A stretch of DNA of 64,000 nt, taken from positions 13,492 through 77,491 of the forward strand of contig PLZS01000110.1 in assembly GCA_003153555.1 (NCBI GenBank), in the 5' to 3' direction. This document shows, in pieces, positions 53,079 through 62,242 of the stretch (position 1 is the first letter of the stretch; every line of letters starts with the position of its first letter). The DNA is from Candidatus Melainabacteria bacterium (GTDB lineage Bacteria; Cyanobacteriota; Vampirovibrionia; Obscuribacterales; Obscuribacteraceae). The notes beneath the pieces were generated by a model. The model saw only the letters and a list, made by a program, of their open reading frames with translations, had not been told where the DNA came from and made no database searches. Made by a program: the position numbers and the translations under genes.

Positions 53079-55505
53079 ATGGGAAACCCGGCTGAATTGC
53101 CACGAAACCAGCAAACCAAAGAGCCCGAGAGCCACGACAGCTTCCTCGGCGATTTTGTGCATTCAGCGGCGTATTCAGCCGTTCAAGAGCCAATCAGTGG
53201 ACTAACCCAAATAGCCGACGCTGTTTTCCAAACGAAACTATTACCGGAAGTTCAGTTCATATCGGCTCCCGAGCAAACACAATTCGGCTCGGCCAACTGG
53301 CATGCTCAACAAATCGGCGGAGCTGTCGGCATGCTCTTGCCATTTTTAATGGTCGGCAAGGGCGTCAAAGGACTGATGGGGGCAGGTGCCGCGTCAGAAG
53401 CCGGATTGCTATCTCAGCGAAGCATGATCGGACTTACGGTCAAAGAGGCTGCCTTAACCGGTTTTACATACGACGCATTTCTAAAACCAAGCGAGTATCA
53501 ACCAGGCAACCTGACAAGCTTTCTGGGATCACGAATGCTAAACGGAGCAACCGGCGCTGCCACATTCACAGCGCTGTCATTGAGCGGACTTGGCATAAAC
53601 GGGTTTGCTGAAACGAAAGTTGCTCAGCAATTGCGAATAGGATCATTCTTGAAAAATGAAGCTGTCGCTGGTGTTTTGTCTGGTGTGCCGGCAGGCGCTG
53701 TGAGCGCCGAACTGCATGCTCTGCAAGCAGGAAGGCCTGTGCCGACGTTGCAAGATTTGGGTCAATCAGTCTACAGCTTCTCTATGGTTGGTGGCTTCCT
53801 TGGTGCCGGACATTCGATCAACCGCTACGCCAACGGTGAGGCTGGCAAAACCACTTACGAACAACTAACTTCGAAGATCCAGGATCGAGTTGAGCAGATC
53901 AAGATGTCATCCAACAACGCCATGGACAACATCGGCAGCGTCTTGTTTCCTAATCAAGGCATGAATAGCATGATGCCAGCTTTCGCCATGGCGGCAGGAG
54001 GTCGTTTCGAAACATCATTGCCAACGCGCATCAGCGAAAACTTGCGTCCAACGACAACGATGATGATGATGGAAGGCAAAGAGGGAGCGGGCGGCAGCAC
54101 GACACCAGATGTGGTGCGAGCCAAAGTTGAGGAAATCGCCAGCCTGGAAAGTCGCATCAACCGCAATCAAGATCATCAAGATTACGTTCAGAATCACATG
54201 CGAGCACTAATGAATACGCTCAAAGCTAAAGGTACAGTCGGCAAAGAGTGGGACGTATATCCAACAGAAGCAGGTTCACCCGCCGACGCAATCGGGGCTG
54301 ATTATGTGCTAGTAAACAGCAAGACCGGTGAGTTTCATATGCTCGACGCCACATCGAACGACAGCAAATATTCAACCCCCCAGGAGCACAACGTAGCGTT
54401 GATGAGAGAGCCTGGACTTATTTATTACGAAAAACCATGGTTCGATGAAATGGGTAAGCTTCGCACTGATCAAAGTGAGGAAGCGCCTATACGCGACAAA
54501 GTGGAGCAATTCCAGCGTGACTTGACGGCGCAGCTAATTGACCTGACCCACACACCATCACTCTTAAATCTTGGCGAAGCACCACTGCCAAGCGTAATCA
54601 AACTTGAAGATCAAACTGCAAAGCAAGCGCAAATAAATTCGTTTATTTCCTGGCTTCAAGGCAAAGCCGACAATGCACCCGAAGCTCTCGACGCGCATCA
54701 GTTTGAAGATTTCGCCAACACACTCAAACGCGGTGCAGGAAAGCATGCAGATAAGACGGCTGCGACTCAATTTTCACCAGAGTTGAATCAACGCGTCGAA
54801 AAAGCCGCCGAGAAAGTCGTTACCTCCCTGGCTGTTGCGGCAGAACTCGGTCGCACAATGGAACCGAATAATAGCGGCACTCCTAAGAGCGACATCAGGC
54901 ATTTCCAACAAGAAAATCGCATCAATCTTGAACGAGACGGAATCATCTATCAATCTAAAGATATGGAACGTGTTCTCGTTGAAGCGCGAGGGCGGCTTCT
55001 TAAGACCGACGTTCTGGAACAAGCGATCAGCAAAGGGCAGATGAAAGATCTGCGCGCCAAATATCCTAATCTTACTGACGAAAAAATCATTGCCAGAGTC
55101 AGCAACCGCATCGTCAACCTCTCAAACGAAATTAGCAGCGGAGGCTTACTCCCTAACGGTCGACGACCAATGGTCGAAGAAGTGGTAAATCGCCTGCGCG
55201 GCAACACGCCAGGCAACTTGTTGGGCGAAGAGGTGCCCGTGCCTCAAGTTGCAAAGCCAGCCAAGATACCAAACAACATTAAAGTTGCCGCTTCGAAATT
55301 TGCCGAAGTTTGGAAGCAAGAAAATTTTCCTGAGCACACACCCGGAGTCCAACTTGATGCAGACTATGTCGAACTGGTGTTTGACGCGCTCATGGAAGGC
55401 AAACCCGAAGCGGAGCGTAGCGCTCTTGAAGCAATGCATAAGGCATACAAACAAGACGATCCGATCGCTCGCCGAGCCATTGAAGAGGCACTAAACAAGC
55501 CGTAG
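53079..55505 (+). CDS. Large protein of unknown function
   Basis: 808 residues, no signal peptide. The N-terminal ~250 residues contain several Gly/Ala-rich moderately hydrophobic stretches (GGAVGMLLPFLMVGKGVKGLMGAG, FTALSLSGLGING, FSMVGGFLGAGHSINRY). The middle (about 340-480) has a mixed fold with EWDVYPTEAGSPADAIGADYVLVNSKTGEFHMLDATSND, which resembles a nuclease-type or effector-type domain core, but I cannot assign it. The C-terminal part is helical and charged. It may be a secreted toxin-like or spore/surface-type protein; this is speculative. Ribosome site weak. A strong terminator follows. Confidence 0.7.
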   Translation: MGNPAELPRNQQTKEPESHDSFLGDFVHSAAYSAVQEPISGLTQIADAVFQTKLLPEVQFISAPEQTQFGSANWHAQQIGGAVGMLLPFLMVGKGVKGLMGAGAASEAGLLSQRSMIGLTVKEAALTGFTYDAFLKPSEYQPGNLTSFLGSRMLNGATGAATFTALSLSGLGINGFAETKVAQQLRIGSFLKNEAVAGVLSGVPAGAVSAELHALQAGRPVPTLQDLGQSVYSFSMVGGFLGAGHSINRYANGEAGKTTYEQLTSKIQDRVEQIKMSSNNAMDNIGSVLFPNQGMNSMMPAFAMAAGGRFETSLPTRISENLRPTTTMMMMEGKEGAGGSTTPDVVRAKVEEIASLESRINRNQDHQDYVQNHMRALMNTLKAKGTVGKEWDVYPTEAGSPADAIGADYVLVNSKTGEFHMLDATSNDSKYSTPQEHNVALMREPGLIYYEKPWFDEMGKLRTDQSEEAPIRDKVEQFQRDLTAQLIDLTHTPSLLNLGEAPLPSVIKLEDQTAKQAQINSFISWLQGKADNAPEALDAHQFEDFANTLKRGAGKHADKTAATQFSPELNQRVEKAAEKVVTSLAVAAELGRTMEPNNSGTPKSDIRHFQQENRINLERDGIIYQSKDMERVLVEARGRLLKTDVLEQAISKGQMKDLRAKYPNLTDEKIIARVSNRIVNLSNEISSGGLLPNGRRPMVEEVVNRLRGNTPGNLLGEEVPVPQVAKPAKIPNNIKVAASKFAEVWKQENFPEHTPGVQLDADYVELVFDALMEGKPEAERSALEAMHKAYKQDDPIARRAIEEALNKP

Positions 55506-55660
55506 GCGGCTGCTTTCTTTGACTGAACCTTGGTCTGATACCACACGCAGATTGGAGATGCTGCTGATCGGCTATTCGAATGGATCTCCGCTGCGGAGTT
55601 GCTCGACGCAGTATCAACTATTCTGCAAACCGAAATGACGATTTGGTTGGACAATGCTAG

Positions 55661-55697
55661 AGGGAGCCTTTCGGCTCCCTTCTTCAGTTCATTTTTT
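55661..55697. terminator. Terminator between convergent large genes
   Basis: A perfect 8-bp stem (55661-55668 with 55673-55680) with a TTTC loop; a T-rich stretch ending in TTTTTT follows on the plus side. It is the likely terminator of the 53079 gene. Confidence 0.75.
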
Positions 55698-55715
55698 GTT
55701 GCATCAACCGATTAG

Positions 55716-57617
55716 TTACACTGTGCCGGTTGCCGTAGCTTGAATAGCTTTATCATCCAGAGTCTGAATGTAGTCCTTCAGATCTTGATCCTTAACCTTG
55801 GCGAGAATCTCTGGTGTGAGAATTGCATCGCCTACGTTCAGAGGCTTGCCTCCATTCAGCTCTTGCAACTCTTTGTAGAGTTTGTATACGGCTGGATCGG
55901 TATCGTTCGCATCAGGTTTTCCTAACAGACGGGCCGCGATCTTGATGTATCCTTCGCCTGCTTGGGCTCTGGAAGCTTCGATCAACTGGTGATTTACTTG
56001 ATCTTGTATCGCTTGGGGCACTGGTGGTGGGGTCGGAGTATCGGCAACGATCTTATCGTCGGTTCCGATCTTCAGCTTTTGGTCATTCACAGTCACGTGG
56101 AAAGTGCCGTCAGCATCGACCTTAGCGGAGGTTATTGGAGCATCGGCTTTCTCGCCCGCTTTCGGAACGTAAGTGGACGTGAACGTCTTGCCACCATCTG
56201 CGGAAGTGTATTGGTGTCCATCCGCATTAGTGAAGCCGCTCAAAGTGCCGTCAGCGGCATAATCAAAATGTCTGGTCGACTTATCATCATAAGTAATGTC
56301 TGTTACAGCACCTTTGTCGTTAGTGGTTATCTGAGCTTTGTTTGCGTCAGTAGTGGTTGTTCCTTTAGGCGGTGCGTCAGCTGGCTTGGTGTCGCTAGGT
56401 TCACCTTCCTTACCGTTCACGCCAACAGAAACGTACTTGCCGTCGCCGTTCTTGTAATAGAATGTCCCATCTTTCGTTACGCCAGGCTCAGTAGGTGAAT
56501 TGGCATCGGTCACCACTTTACCGTTGACGACAGGTCCCCACTTACCGGTTCCGTCATCCTTGTAAGTAGTCTGGACACCATCTTTGGTTTCATCGATCTG
56601 TGTGATCTTTGTCTTGTCGTTTGGATCGTAGGTGAAGACTTCTTTGCGACCATTGGCGTAGTCGATGCCAGTTACTTGATCGCCGTTTCTATGCACGTCT
56701 GGAGGACCTTGCACGTCAGGCACAGCAGCAGCAGCAGGCTTGTCGCCGTTTTCAGAAGTGGCGAACTGACCTAAGTTATCGAATCCGTAAGCTTTGGCGA
56801 TTGAATCTTGCGACAGTGTATCCTGTCCTCCACGCAACGCCTTGTTGGCTTCACTATCCCAGTTGTTGCTCATGTCGGTCAAACCAGTTTTCAGATCTTT
56901 GATCTGATCATCGGTGTATCCCATCGCTTTCAGTGAGCTGTCTGTATTTTTGTTCTTCAGGAAAGCATCGACGTCATCTTTGCTCACTTTTCCATCACCG
57001 CTGCCACCATGGGCTGCTGTGTCGAGCATATTGAAGACTGCGTCTGGAACCAGATTCCCTTTCGAATCTCTGGCTTGAGTGAGCAGCTTCATTGTTTGCT
57101 CAGAGCCACCGTGCAAATCTGTTTGTGCTTTCAGCGCATTGTTCAGGTCATCGCCATTGATGACGTTGTCGCCCCAATGAATAGGACCAAGATTATGATC
57201 GCTCGATTTAGCAACTGAACCGAAATCGTTGCTGAGCTGAGTGGAGAACATCTGTTGGACAGCATCTAAGTCTTGTCCACCATTAAAGCTCTTGGCCAAC
57301 TCTTGGTATTTTGCAATTCCATCTTTGGTGATGGCGCCCCCGTCATTGGAAGAAAAGGTAAGAGCAGCCTTGTTTTGATTCGCCCACTCCAGCGTCATTT
57401 CAGGCAGCAGACCAGCCTTTTGCAACTCAGTCTGGACGTTTTTGACATACTCTTTGTACTCAGGAGTATTCGCACCACCTAACTTCACTTTTTCGGCGTT
57501 GATATCTTCTTGCAGCTTCGCGTAAGCGTTGTCGGCGCCGCCACCATCCTTCTTGTGACTAACATCTTGAACGTCTTTCACCGCTTGTTTTGCATCATCT
57601 GCTGCATTAGCTGCCAT
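55716..57617 (-). CDS. Large acidic repeat protein with EF-hand-like segments and LysM-like end
   Basis: 633 residues, Asp/Lys/Gly-rich, no signal peptide seen. The N-terminal half holds EF-hand-like stretches (SSNDGGAITKDGIAKYQEL and GGSGDGKVSKDDVDAFLKN). The middle has repeated short beta units around Asp-Gly (DYAADGTLSGFTNADGHQY, YKDDGTGKWGPV, FYYKNGDGKYVSV), like Rhs/YD-type strands. Near the C-terminus AGEGYIKIAARLLG and LNVGDAILTPE look like a LysM-type peptidoglycan-binding module. It may bind calcium and cell wall (inference). No family match can be named with confidence. Confidence 0.7.
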   Translation of the reverse strand: MAANAADDAKQAVKDVQDVSHKKDGGGADNAYAKLQEDINAEKVKLGGANTPEYKEYVKNVQTELQKAGLLPEMTLEWANQNKAALTFSSNDGGAITKDGIAKYQELAKSFNGGQDLDAVQQMFSTQLSNDFGSVAKSSDHNLGPIHWGDNVINGDDLNNALKAQTDLHGGSEQTMKLLTQARDSKGNLVPDAVFNMLDTAAHGGSGDGKVSKDDVDAFLKNKNTDSSLKAMGYTDDQIKDLKTGLTDMSNNWDSEANKALRGGQDTLSQDSIAKAYGFDNLGQFATSENGDKPAAAAVPDVQGPPDVHRNGDQVTGIDYANGRKEVFTYDPNDKTKITQIDETKDGVQTTYKDDGTGKWGPVVNGKVVTDANSPTEPGVTKDGTFYYKNGDGKYVSVGVNGKEGEPSDTKPADAPPKGTTTTDANKAQITTNDKGAVTDITYDDKSTRHFDYAADGTLSGFTNADGHQYTSADGGKTFTSTYVPKAGEKADAPITSAKVDADGTFHVTVNDQKLKIGTDDKIVADTPTPPPVPQAIQDQVNHQLIEASRAQAGEGYIKIAARLLGKPDANDTDPAVYKLYKELQELNGGKPLNVGDAILTPEILAKVKDQDLKDYIQTLDDKAIQATATGTV

Positions 57618-58016
57618 CGTCGTCCCCTCCTGTGGGAGCTTTCTTAACGGTGCGTCTCCAATGAGATCACATGCCAGAAGTTATTTGGTGTAGGAAGTTA
57701 CCTAGGTGGCTAAAAGCCCTTATGAGCTTTATACCCCCAGAGAACTGTAGTAAACAGGCCTGGTTGGGCTTCGAAACTTGTATGCTTTTTTGGTTGCAGG
57801 CTCCCACATCTTCTACGAGGATTAGATACTTGTCATTGGGGAAAATACGTAGTCAAGATGAAATGTTGTGTGCAATACAAACATCGTCTAATTCCTCTTC
57901 CCCAAGCAAGGAAGCTTGCCGCAGTATAAACAGAACTCTGTGGCATTTTTGGGACAATTCGCAAAGCCAAAACGGTCCCCTGATAATATGGACGAGATTA
58001 AACACAAGGGTACGTT
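57618..58016. other. Divergent intergenic region
   Basis: About 400 bases between the large repeat protein and the next plus-strand gene. No gene, repeat or structured RNA recognised. Confidence 0.45.
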
Positions 58017-58592
58017 ATGGACACCTCCACACCTCAGACCGACAGCTTTCAGGTACTAGAGCAACATCGCCCATCCGACGAGGCTGACCGCAGAGCACGC
58101 GAACTATTTTTGACGGCCGGTGTAGGTATTCTTTGCAGCAAGATTTTAAAAGAATATATGGATCACTGTGAGCAGGCCTCCACCGAGGGCAAAACTCACA
58201 AAGCGACGACGATGGAACAATACAGCGCCACTGTGAAAGAACTGCTGACGATAAGCATTTGGCTGACACTGTTCGAGCAAGCAACACAAGAATTACCAAC
58301 CTGGTTCAAAGAATTCATCATCGACTGTCACGCCATCGCCGATAAGGTGCAACCCAAACCACCTGCAGCCGAAACCAACAGAAAATACAATATGAACTCC
58401 CCAGTCACAGAGATTTGCACTGAGGTCTCTATCAGTCTTTGCATGGAATTGGATCTTGGTGCCACTGCAAATGATGCTCTCATTTACCTCGGCGATTTAT
58501 TAGTTGGCGCCAAAACACATCGAGCAGAGCTTCTGGAATTTGCCCTAACACAACCAGTGGCCGCCCTGGACCAACGGATCAAGCAAAGCTAA
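58017..58592 (+). CDS. Hypothetical helical protein
   Basis: 191 residues, no signal peptide. Mostly helical with Cys, Leu and Thr spread through it (EADRRARELFLTAGVGILCSKILKEYMDHCEQ, YSATVKELLTISIWLTLFEQATQ). The start has AAGGGT about six bases ahead. No family recognised. It overlaps the protease gene's end by four bases in convergent orientation. Confidence 0.65.
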   Translation: MDTSTPQTDSFQVLEQHRPSDEADRRARELFLTAGVGILCSKILKEYMDHCEQASTEGKTHKATTMEQYSATVKELLTISIWLTLFEQATQELPTWFKEFIIDCHAIADKVQPKPPAAETNRKYNMNSPVTEICTEVSISLCMELDLGATANDALIYLGDLLVGAKTHRAELLEFALTQPVAALDQRIKQS

Positions 58593-60214
58593 ATGTCAGG
58601 CGGGTTAAAAGCAAACAAGAAAGTCGTCACGAAGTTAAATCCGGCATGACCCATAATAGTCGTAGTGGTATTCGTGTAACGCTTGGCGATCCCCATCAAT
58701 ATTGACCAGCCGGCTACCTGAACAATAAAAATAGGCGCATGCTGAAATTGAGCATGCAGCACACCGTGCAAAATTGCCGCTGGCACGATGCCGAAGATCG
58801 GCTGTAGAGCGCCGCGAATCAAGGTCTCTTCCCCAACTCCGGCGAAGATGGCTGTCGCGATTGCCAGTACGAGCGCACCGGTAAATCCGCCAGCCGCGGT
58901 AAAGGTGCCACCGTTATAAAGACTGAGTTTACTGTCTAAGCCCAAATGCGTTCCGTGCGTATAGAGCGACCATAAGTAGTCGTAAAGGAAACTCATCAAG
59001 ACAAGACCAATACCAAGCGAGACTTGTGGACCAGTTGGACGGACCAGTGCCAGTCTCCGCATTACTTCTTTAAACCGACGTGTCACGAAAATCCCGCAAC
59101 CGCAGAACGCCAGCATTACAAGCCCGAGTCCGTTGTAGGAAAAGAGTTGATCCAACGGCAGCGGTAGGGGGATTGGCATGCCTGGCATGCCAAAATCAGA
59201 CTTCGGTGTCATGGCAGCGAGAAGATAAAACATGGTTTGAACATATATGAATAGGCCAACCATGTGTGGAATTGACGATGGAATGAAAACCCGATTGGCA
59301 TCGAAAGCCGTTTTAAAAGCAGCCCAGGTCTTCACAGTCCCTTTTAAAACCGACCAGTCGAACAAGCAGTCAACGGCACTTAAAACGTAAGAGAGAAGGG
59401 TCCTGAAGCTTCTTACAAGTGAGAACCCGGTGAATGCGCAAGTTACAAAAGTGACTTGTAAGACCCACGGGTCAAAAGCTTGAAACTCAGCAGGCGCTAA
59501 TCCGCTAGTGGAGATGTAGAAGTACAGGGCGAGTCCTAAAAACCAAAGAAAAATTATGCCCCTGAGAATCCACTCGAGCCAAACCTTTTTGTTCGTGACG
59601 ATAAACGCGGAGTCACTCTCCGCCTGAGTTTTTACAGAGCTTGTCTTGCTCTGGGTGCCAGCCTGGCTCCGGCTTTGGGCATGCCCTTGCGCTGTTGCAG
59701 GCTCTGGCGCTACTGGCTCTTGGACTGGGACCGGGACCGGCGCTGCCGCTTGCTCGGCGTCTTGAACTTGAACTGGTTCTGCCGCTTGCTCGGCGTCTTG
59801 AACTTGAACTGGTTCTACCGCTTGCTCGGCATCTTGAACTTGGACTGGTTCTACCGCTTGCTCGGCGTCTTGAACTTGAACTGGTTCTACCGCTTGCTCG
59901 GCGTCTTTAGCTTGGACTGGCTCTAAGGACTGAGCATGGGCTGGGTTTGAGACTTTGGGTTCGCTTGATGTTGGGATTTCACCAGACGCATCTAGTGCGC
60001 CTAGAGGAGTTTGTGCTGGGGACTCAGGCGAGGCTTGACCTACCGTTGTGGATGTGGACGGGACCAGTGGGGCTGCAGCTTCCACTGGAGCTTGAGCTTG
60101 TCCTTGCCTTGAACCGAGCTCCCCCCCAGCTGTCCTCAGCGTTCTTTTACCAGCCGCGGATTGGGCAAGCAGTCCGAGGATTGCCACGGCTAAAACAATG
60201 AAGAAATCAGACAA
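58589..60214 (-). CDS. CPBP-family intramembrane metalloprotease with Pro/Glu/Gln repeat region
   Basis: 541 residues. After an N-terminal hydrophobic helix comes a Pro/Ala/Gln-rich region with about five copies of a 12-residue unit EPVQVQDAEQAV (36-bp DNA repeats, about 59749-59910). Then come several membrane helices and the CPBP (CAAX/Abi) catalytic motifs: EETLIRG (EExxxR), ILHGVLH (FxxxH-like) and GHAGFN (HxxxN-like). The family cleaves membrane proteins or prenylated peptides; substrate unknown. TTG start with AAGG seven bases ahead. The repeat region is probably a flexible linker. Confidence 0.88.
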   Translation of the reverse strand: MSDFFIVLAVAILGLLAQSAAGKRTLRTAGGELGSRQGQAQAPVEAAAPLVPSTSTTVGQASPESPAQTPLGALDASGEIPTSSEPKVSNPAHAQSLEPVQAKDAEQAVEPVQVQDAEQAVEPVQVQDAEQAVEPVQVQDAEQAAEPVQVQDAEQAAAPVPVPVQEPVAPEPATAQGHAQSRSQAGTQSKTSSVKTQAESDSAFIVTNKKVWLEWILRGIIFLWFLGLALYFYISTSGLAPAEFQAFDPWVLQVTFVTCAFTGFSLVRSFRTLLSYVLSAVDCLFDWSVLKGTVKTWAAFKTAFDANRVFIPSSIPHMVGLFIYVQTMFYLLAAMTPKSDFGMPGMPIPLPLPLDQLFSYNGLGLVMLAFCGCGIFVTRRFKEVMRRLALVRPTGPQVSLGIGLVLMSFLYDYLWSLYTHGTHLGLDSKLSLYNGGTFTAAGGFTGALVLAIATAIFAGVGEETLIRGALQPIFGIVPAAILHGVLHAQFQHAPIFIVQVAGWSILMGIAKRYTNTTTTIMGHAGFNFVTTFLFAFNPPDI

Positions 60215-60284
60215 GGGTCCGCCTTATATCTAGGAAAATTAAGTCAGGAGAGGGAATTTTTATCAACTTTTTCGTGCTATTATA

Positions 60285-60313
60285 TTGTCAAGATTCGGCG
60301 AACTGGCTATCTT
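60285..60313 (+). promoter_or_regulatory. Sigma-70-type promoter upstream of small secreted protein
   Basis: TTGTCA at 60285-60290, a 17-base spacer and TATCTT at 60308-60313. It fits the primary-sigma consensus and sits 72 bases ahead of the ATG at 60385. It is found by eye only; no transcript data. Confidence 0.45.
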
Positions 60314-60384
60314 CTATCATAGTTGCTTATAGTTGAATCAGCCTGGTTTGTAGAAAGTCCGAAAGTTCGGAGGTGAAAGTTCAC

Positions 60385-60615
60385 ATGATCAAGACAAAGC
60401 GTTTAGTGGTTGCAGCAATAGCCGGTGCGTTCGGCCTCGGTTTGTTCGCGACATCCAGTTTTGCGAGCGGACCAATTATGTTGAGCCCTATTAGCTCGCC
60501 AGTACCGGGAGTATTTGTTGCACCCACAGTGCACTCAGTTCCCATCAACAAACAAATTCTGAAAACTTATCGTCAGGTACGCGCCTTCTGGCTCTCTAGA
60601 GCTATTGTAAGGTAG
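60385..60615 (+). CDS. Small secreted protein
   Basis: 76 residues from the ATG at 60385: basic n-region (MIKTKRL), hydrophobic core and cleavage near SSFAS, then a short Pro/Val-rich tail ending VRAFWLSRAIVR. A GTG at 60373 could extend it, but GGAGGT lies better for the ATG. It has its own promoter and strong terminator, as highly expressed small exported proteins often do. Function unknown. Confidence 0.65.
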   Translation: MIKTKRLVVAAIAGAFGLGLFATSSFASGPIMLSPISSPVPGVFVAPTVHSVPINKQILKTYRQVRAFWLSRAIVR

Positions 60616-60644
60616 GAATCCGACTCTAACGCCTTCGGACTTAT

Positions 60645-60684
60645 CGACGGGTCACCGCCTTGGTGATCCGTCGTGTTTTTTTTT
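60645..60684 (+). terminator. Rho-independent terminator after the small secreted protein
   Basis: A 12-bp stem (60645-60656 with 60662-60673, one G-T pair) with a 5-base loop, followed by a run of nine T. One of the strongest terminators in the window. Confidence 0.92.
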
Positions 60685-60878
60685 GGATTTGGATTTGTTT
60701 TTTTAGTACCCTGAAGGTTCTGTCAGTCTGCAAAACATTCCGCGCTTACTGACCGCCACCACATATAGTGCGACGCCGCCTTTTGTTCCGGCAGTCGCTC
60801 CAACTCAAAGTCCTGGCAACGCAAAGCACAGGCAGCGCTCTTTGACCGACAATCGTTTGCAAAACAGCGCTCCTCGTG

Positions 60879-61357
60879 TCACTTAAACAGATCAATCTCG
60901 ATCGAGCGACTTGCCGACTTCGATGCAACTCCATCCTTTTCAGCGAGATCTGCTCGCTTCAATTTGGCATAGGCTTTTGCTCTTGCCGCGTAGACCATGC
61001 TCTGCAAACCAAGTTCCTTCAGGGCCATAGTCAAATCTTTTACAGCCTCGGCCGCACGACCGGCAGCTAAACGACACGCACCACGTGCATAGTAATACGG
61101 AAGAGGCCAATGCTTCCTCATAGTTCGAGTGCGCCATATAAAAGTCGGCACGCGCTAGATACAAATTAAGATCCTTCGGTGCTGCTTTGATCATTTTTTG
61201 CAAGTAAACTATCGCTTTGTCTGGCTGTTTCCATTTTTGATAAATCTGATAACGCACACCACTATTTTCGTCGCCAGACATACGCGTGTAAACATCGCAC
61301 GCTTGCAAAGCTTCTTGATGGCGACCAAGCCCCGACAGGGAACTTGCGTGTAAACTC
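60879..61357 (-). pseudogene. TPR protein remnant, frameshifted and truncated
   Basis: Two minus-strand frames form one TPR array: the first reads GLGRHQEALQACDVYTRM, then ARADFYMAHSNYEEALAS, and the second continues YYYARGACRLAAGRAAEAVKDLTMALKELG and KAYAKLKRADLAEKDG. The change of frame is near 61105. Upstream the frame meets a TAA with no start codon, so the N-terminus is missing. Its 5' end lies against the start region of the divergent response regulator. Confidence 0.75.
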
Positions 61358-61391
61358 TCCCTTTAGTACGGCGCGGATTGACAGGCAATCA

Positions 61392-62075
61392 ATGGCAAAA
61401 ATTCTTGTTGTGGAAGACGATCGATTGGTAGCTGAGCTGCTTAAGGACAGGCTACAGCTTGAGCATCACAAAATCGAACTTGCGTTTAACGGGCAGGATG
61501 CTTTGGATCTTGCGATCTCTTTCCATTTTGACATGTTGATTTTGGATCTTGGTTTGCCTGAACTGGACGGCATAGAGGTCTTAAAACGCTATCGTGGCAA
61601 AGGTGAAACCTCGCCCGTTTTGATCCTGACCGGCAAGAACCAAACTCATCAAAAAGAGCAAGGGCTGGACGCCGGCGCAGACGACTACATGACCAAACCG
61701 TATGACATCCGTGAACTCTGTGCCCGAGTTCGGGCCTTACTGAGACGCAGTTCCAGCAGCTTGTCCAACGTACTGAAGTGCGGAAACATCTCAATGGACA
61801 CGGAACGAGCTGAGGTTAAGGTTGGCGACAATATCGTCAAACTTGTGCAAACTGAATATCTGCTCCTCGAGTTTTTGATGAGGAACAAGGGACGTGTCTT
61901 CAGCGCAGACGAGTTGCTGAGAAGTTGTTGGGATTCCGACACCGAAGCAACTGAGGGCGCAGTCAGAACATATGTTACGAGAATCAGAAAGAAGATTGAT
62001 CAAGATGGTAGCAAATCGATGCTACAAAGTATTTACGGTCTTGGATACAAGTTGGATGACGCCGATTTAGTCTGA
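61392..62075 (+). CDS. OmpR-family response regulator
   Basis: 227 residues: receiver (acidic pair in VVEDDRL, phospho-acceptor Asp in LILDLGLPELDG, Thr in LILTGKN, Lys in YMTKPY) joined to a winged-helix DNA-binding domain (QTEYLLLEFLMRNKGRVFSADELL, EGAVRTYVTRIRKKI, SIYGLGYKL). It is the intact paralogue of the split regulator at 29537-30216 and shows what that gene should look like. ATG 61392 gives the normal MAKILVVEDD opening; upstream in-frame extension is not conserved. No sensor kinase is next to it. Confidence 0.93.
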   Translation: MAKILVVEDDRLVAELLKDRLQLEHHKIELAFNGQDALDLAISFHFDMLILDLGLPELDGIEVLKRYRGKGETSPVLILTGKNQTHQKEQGLDAGADDYMTKPYDIRELCARVRALLRRSSSSLSNVLKCGNISMDTERAEVKVGDNIVKLVQTEYLLLEFLMRNKGRVFSADELLRSCWDSDTEATEGAVRTYVTRIRKKIDQDGSKSMLQSIYGLGYKLDDADLV

Positions 62076-62242
62076 TACCACTTTTCGATTATGCTTTCAC
62101 TTAAAGAAAACATCTTCAAATGCGCTCACGATTCGAAGCTCACCGTTGTACGCGGTGAGCTTTGAAGCACGGTTGGGCTGACAAAAATCTCGGCATGTGG
62201 CCTTTGTTAGAAAAACCACTGTATTTCCAACAAGGTATGGTC

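Noticed and set aside
52875..53162. Small membrane protein on the minus strand
   Set aside because: It overlaps the start of the large 53079 gene and lacks a ribosome site.
59749..59910. CRISPR-like 36-bp repeats
   Set aside because: No spacers; units are in frame in the protease gene and encode a 12-residue linker repeat.
61090..61150. Programmed frameshift in the TPR gene
   Set aside because: No slippery heptamer at the join and the gene also lacks a start, so decay is more likely.
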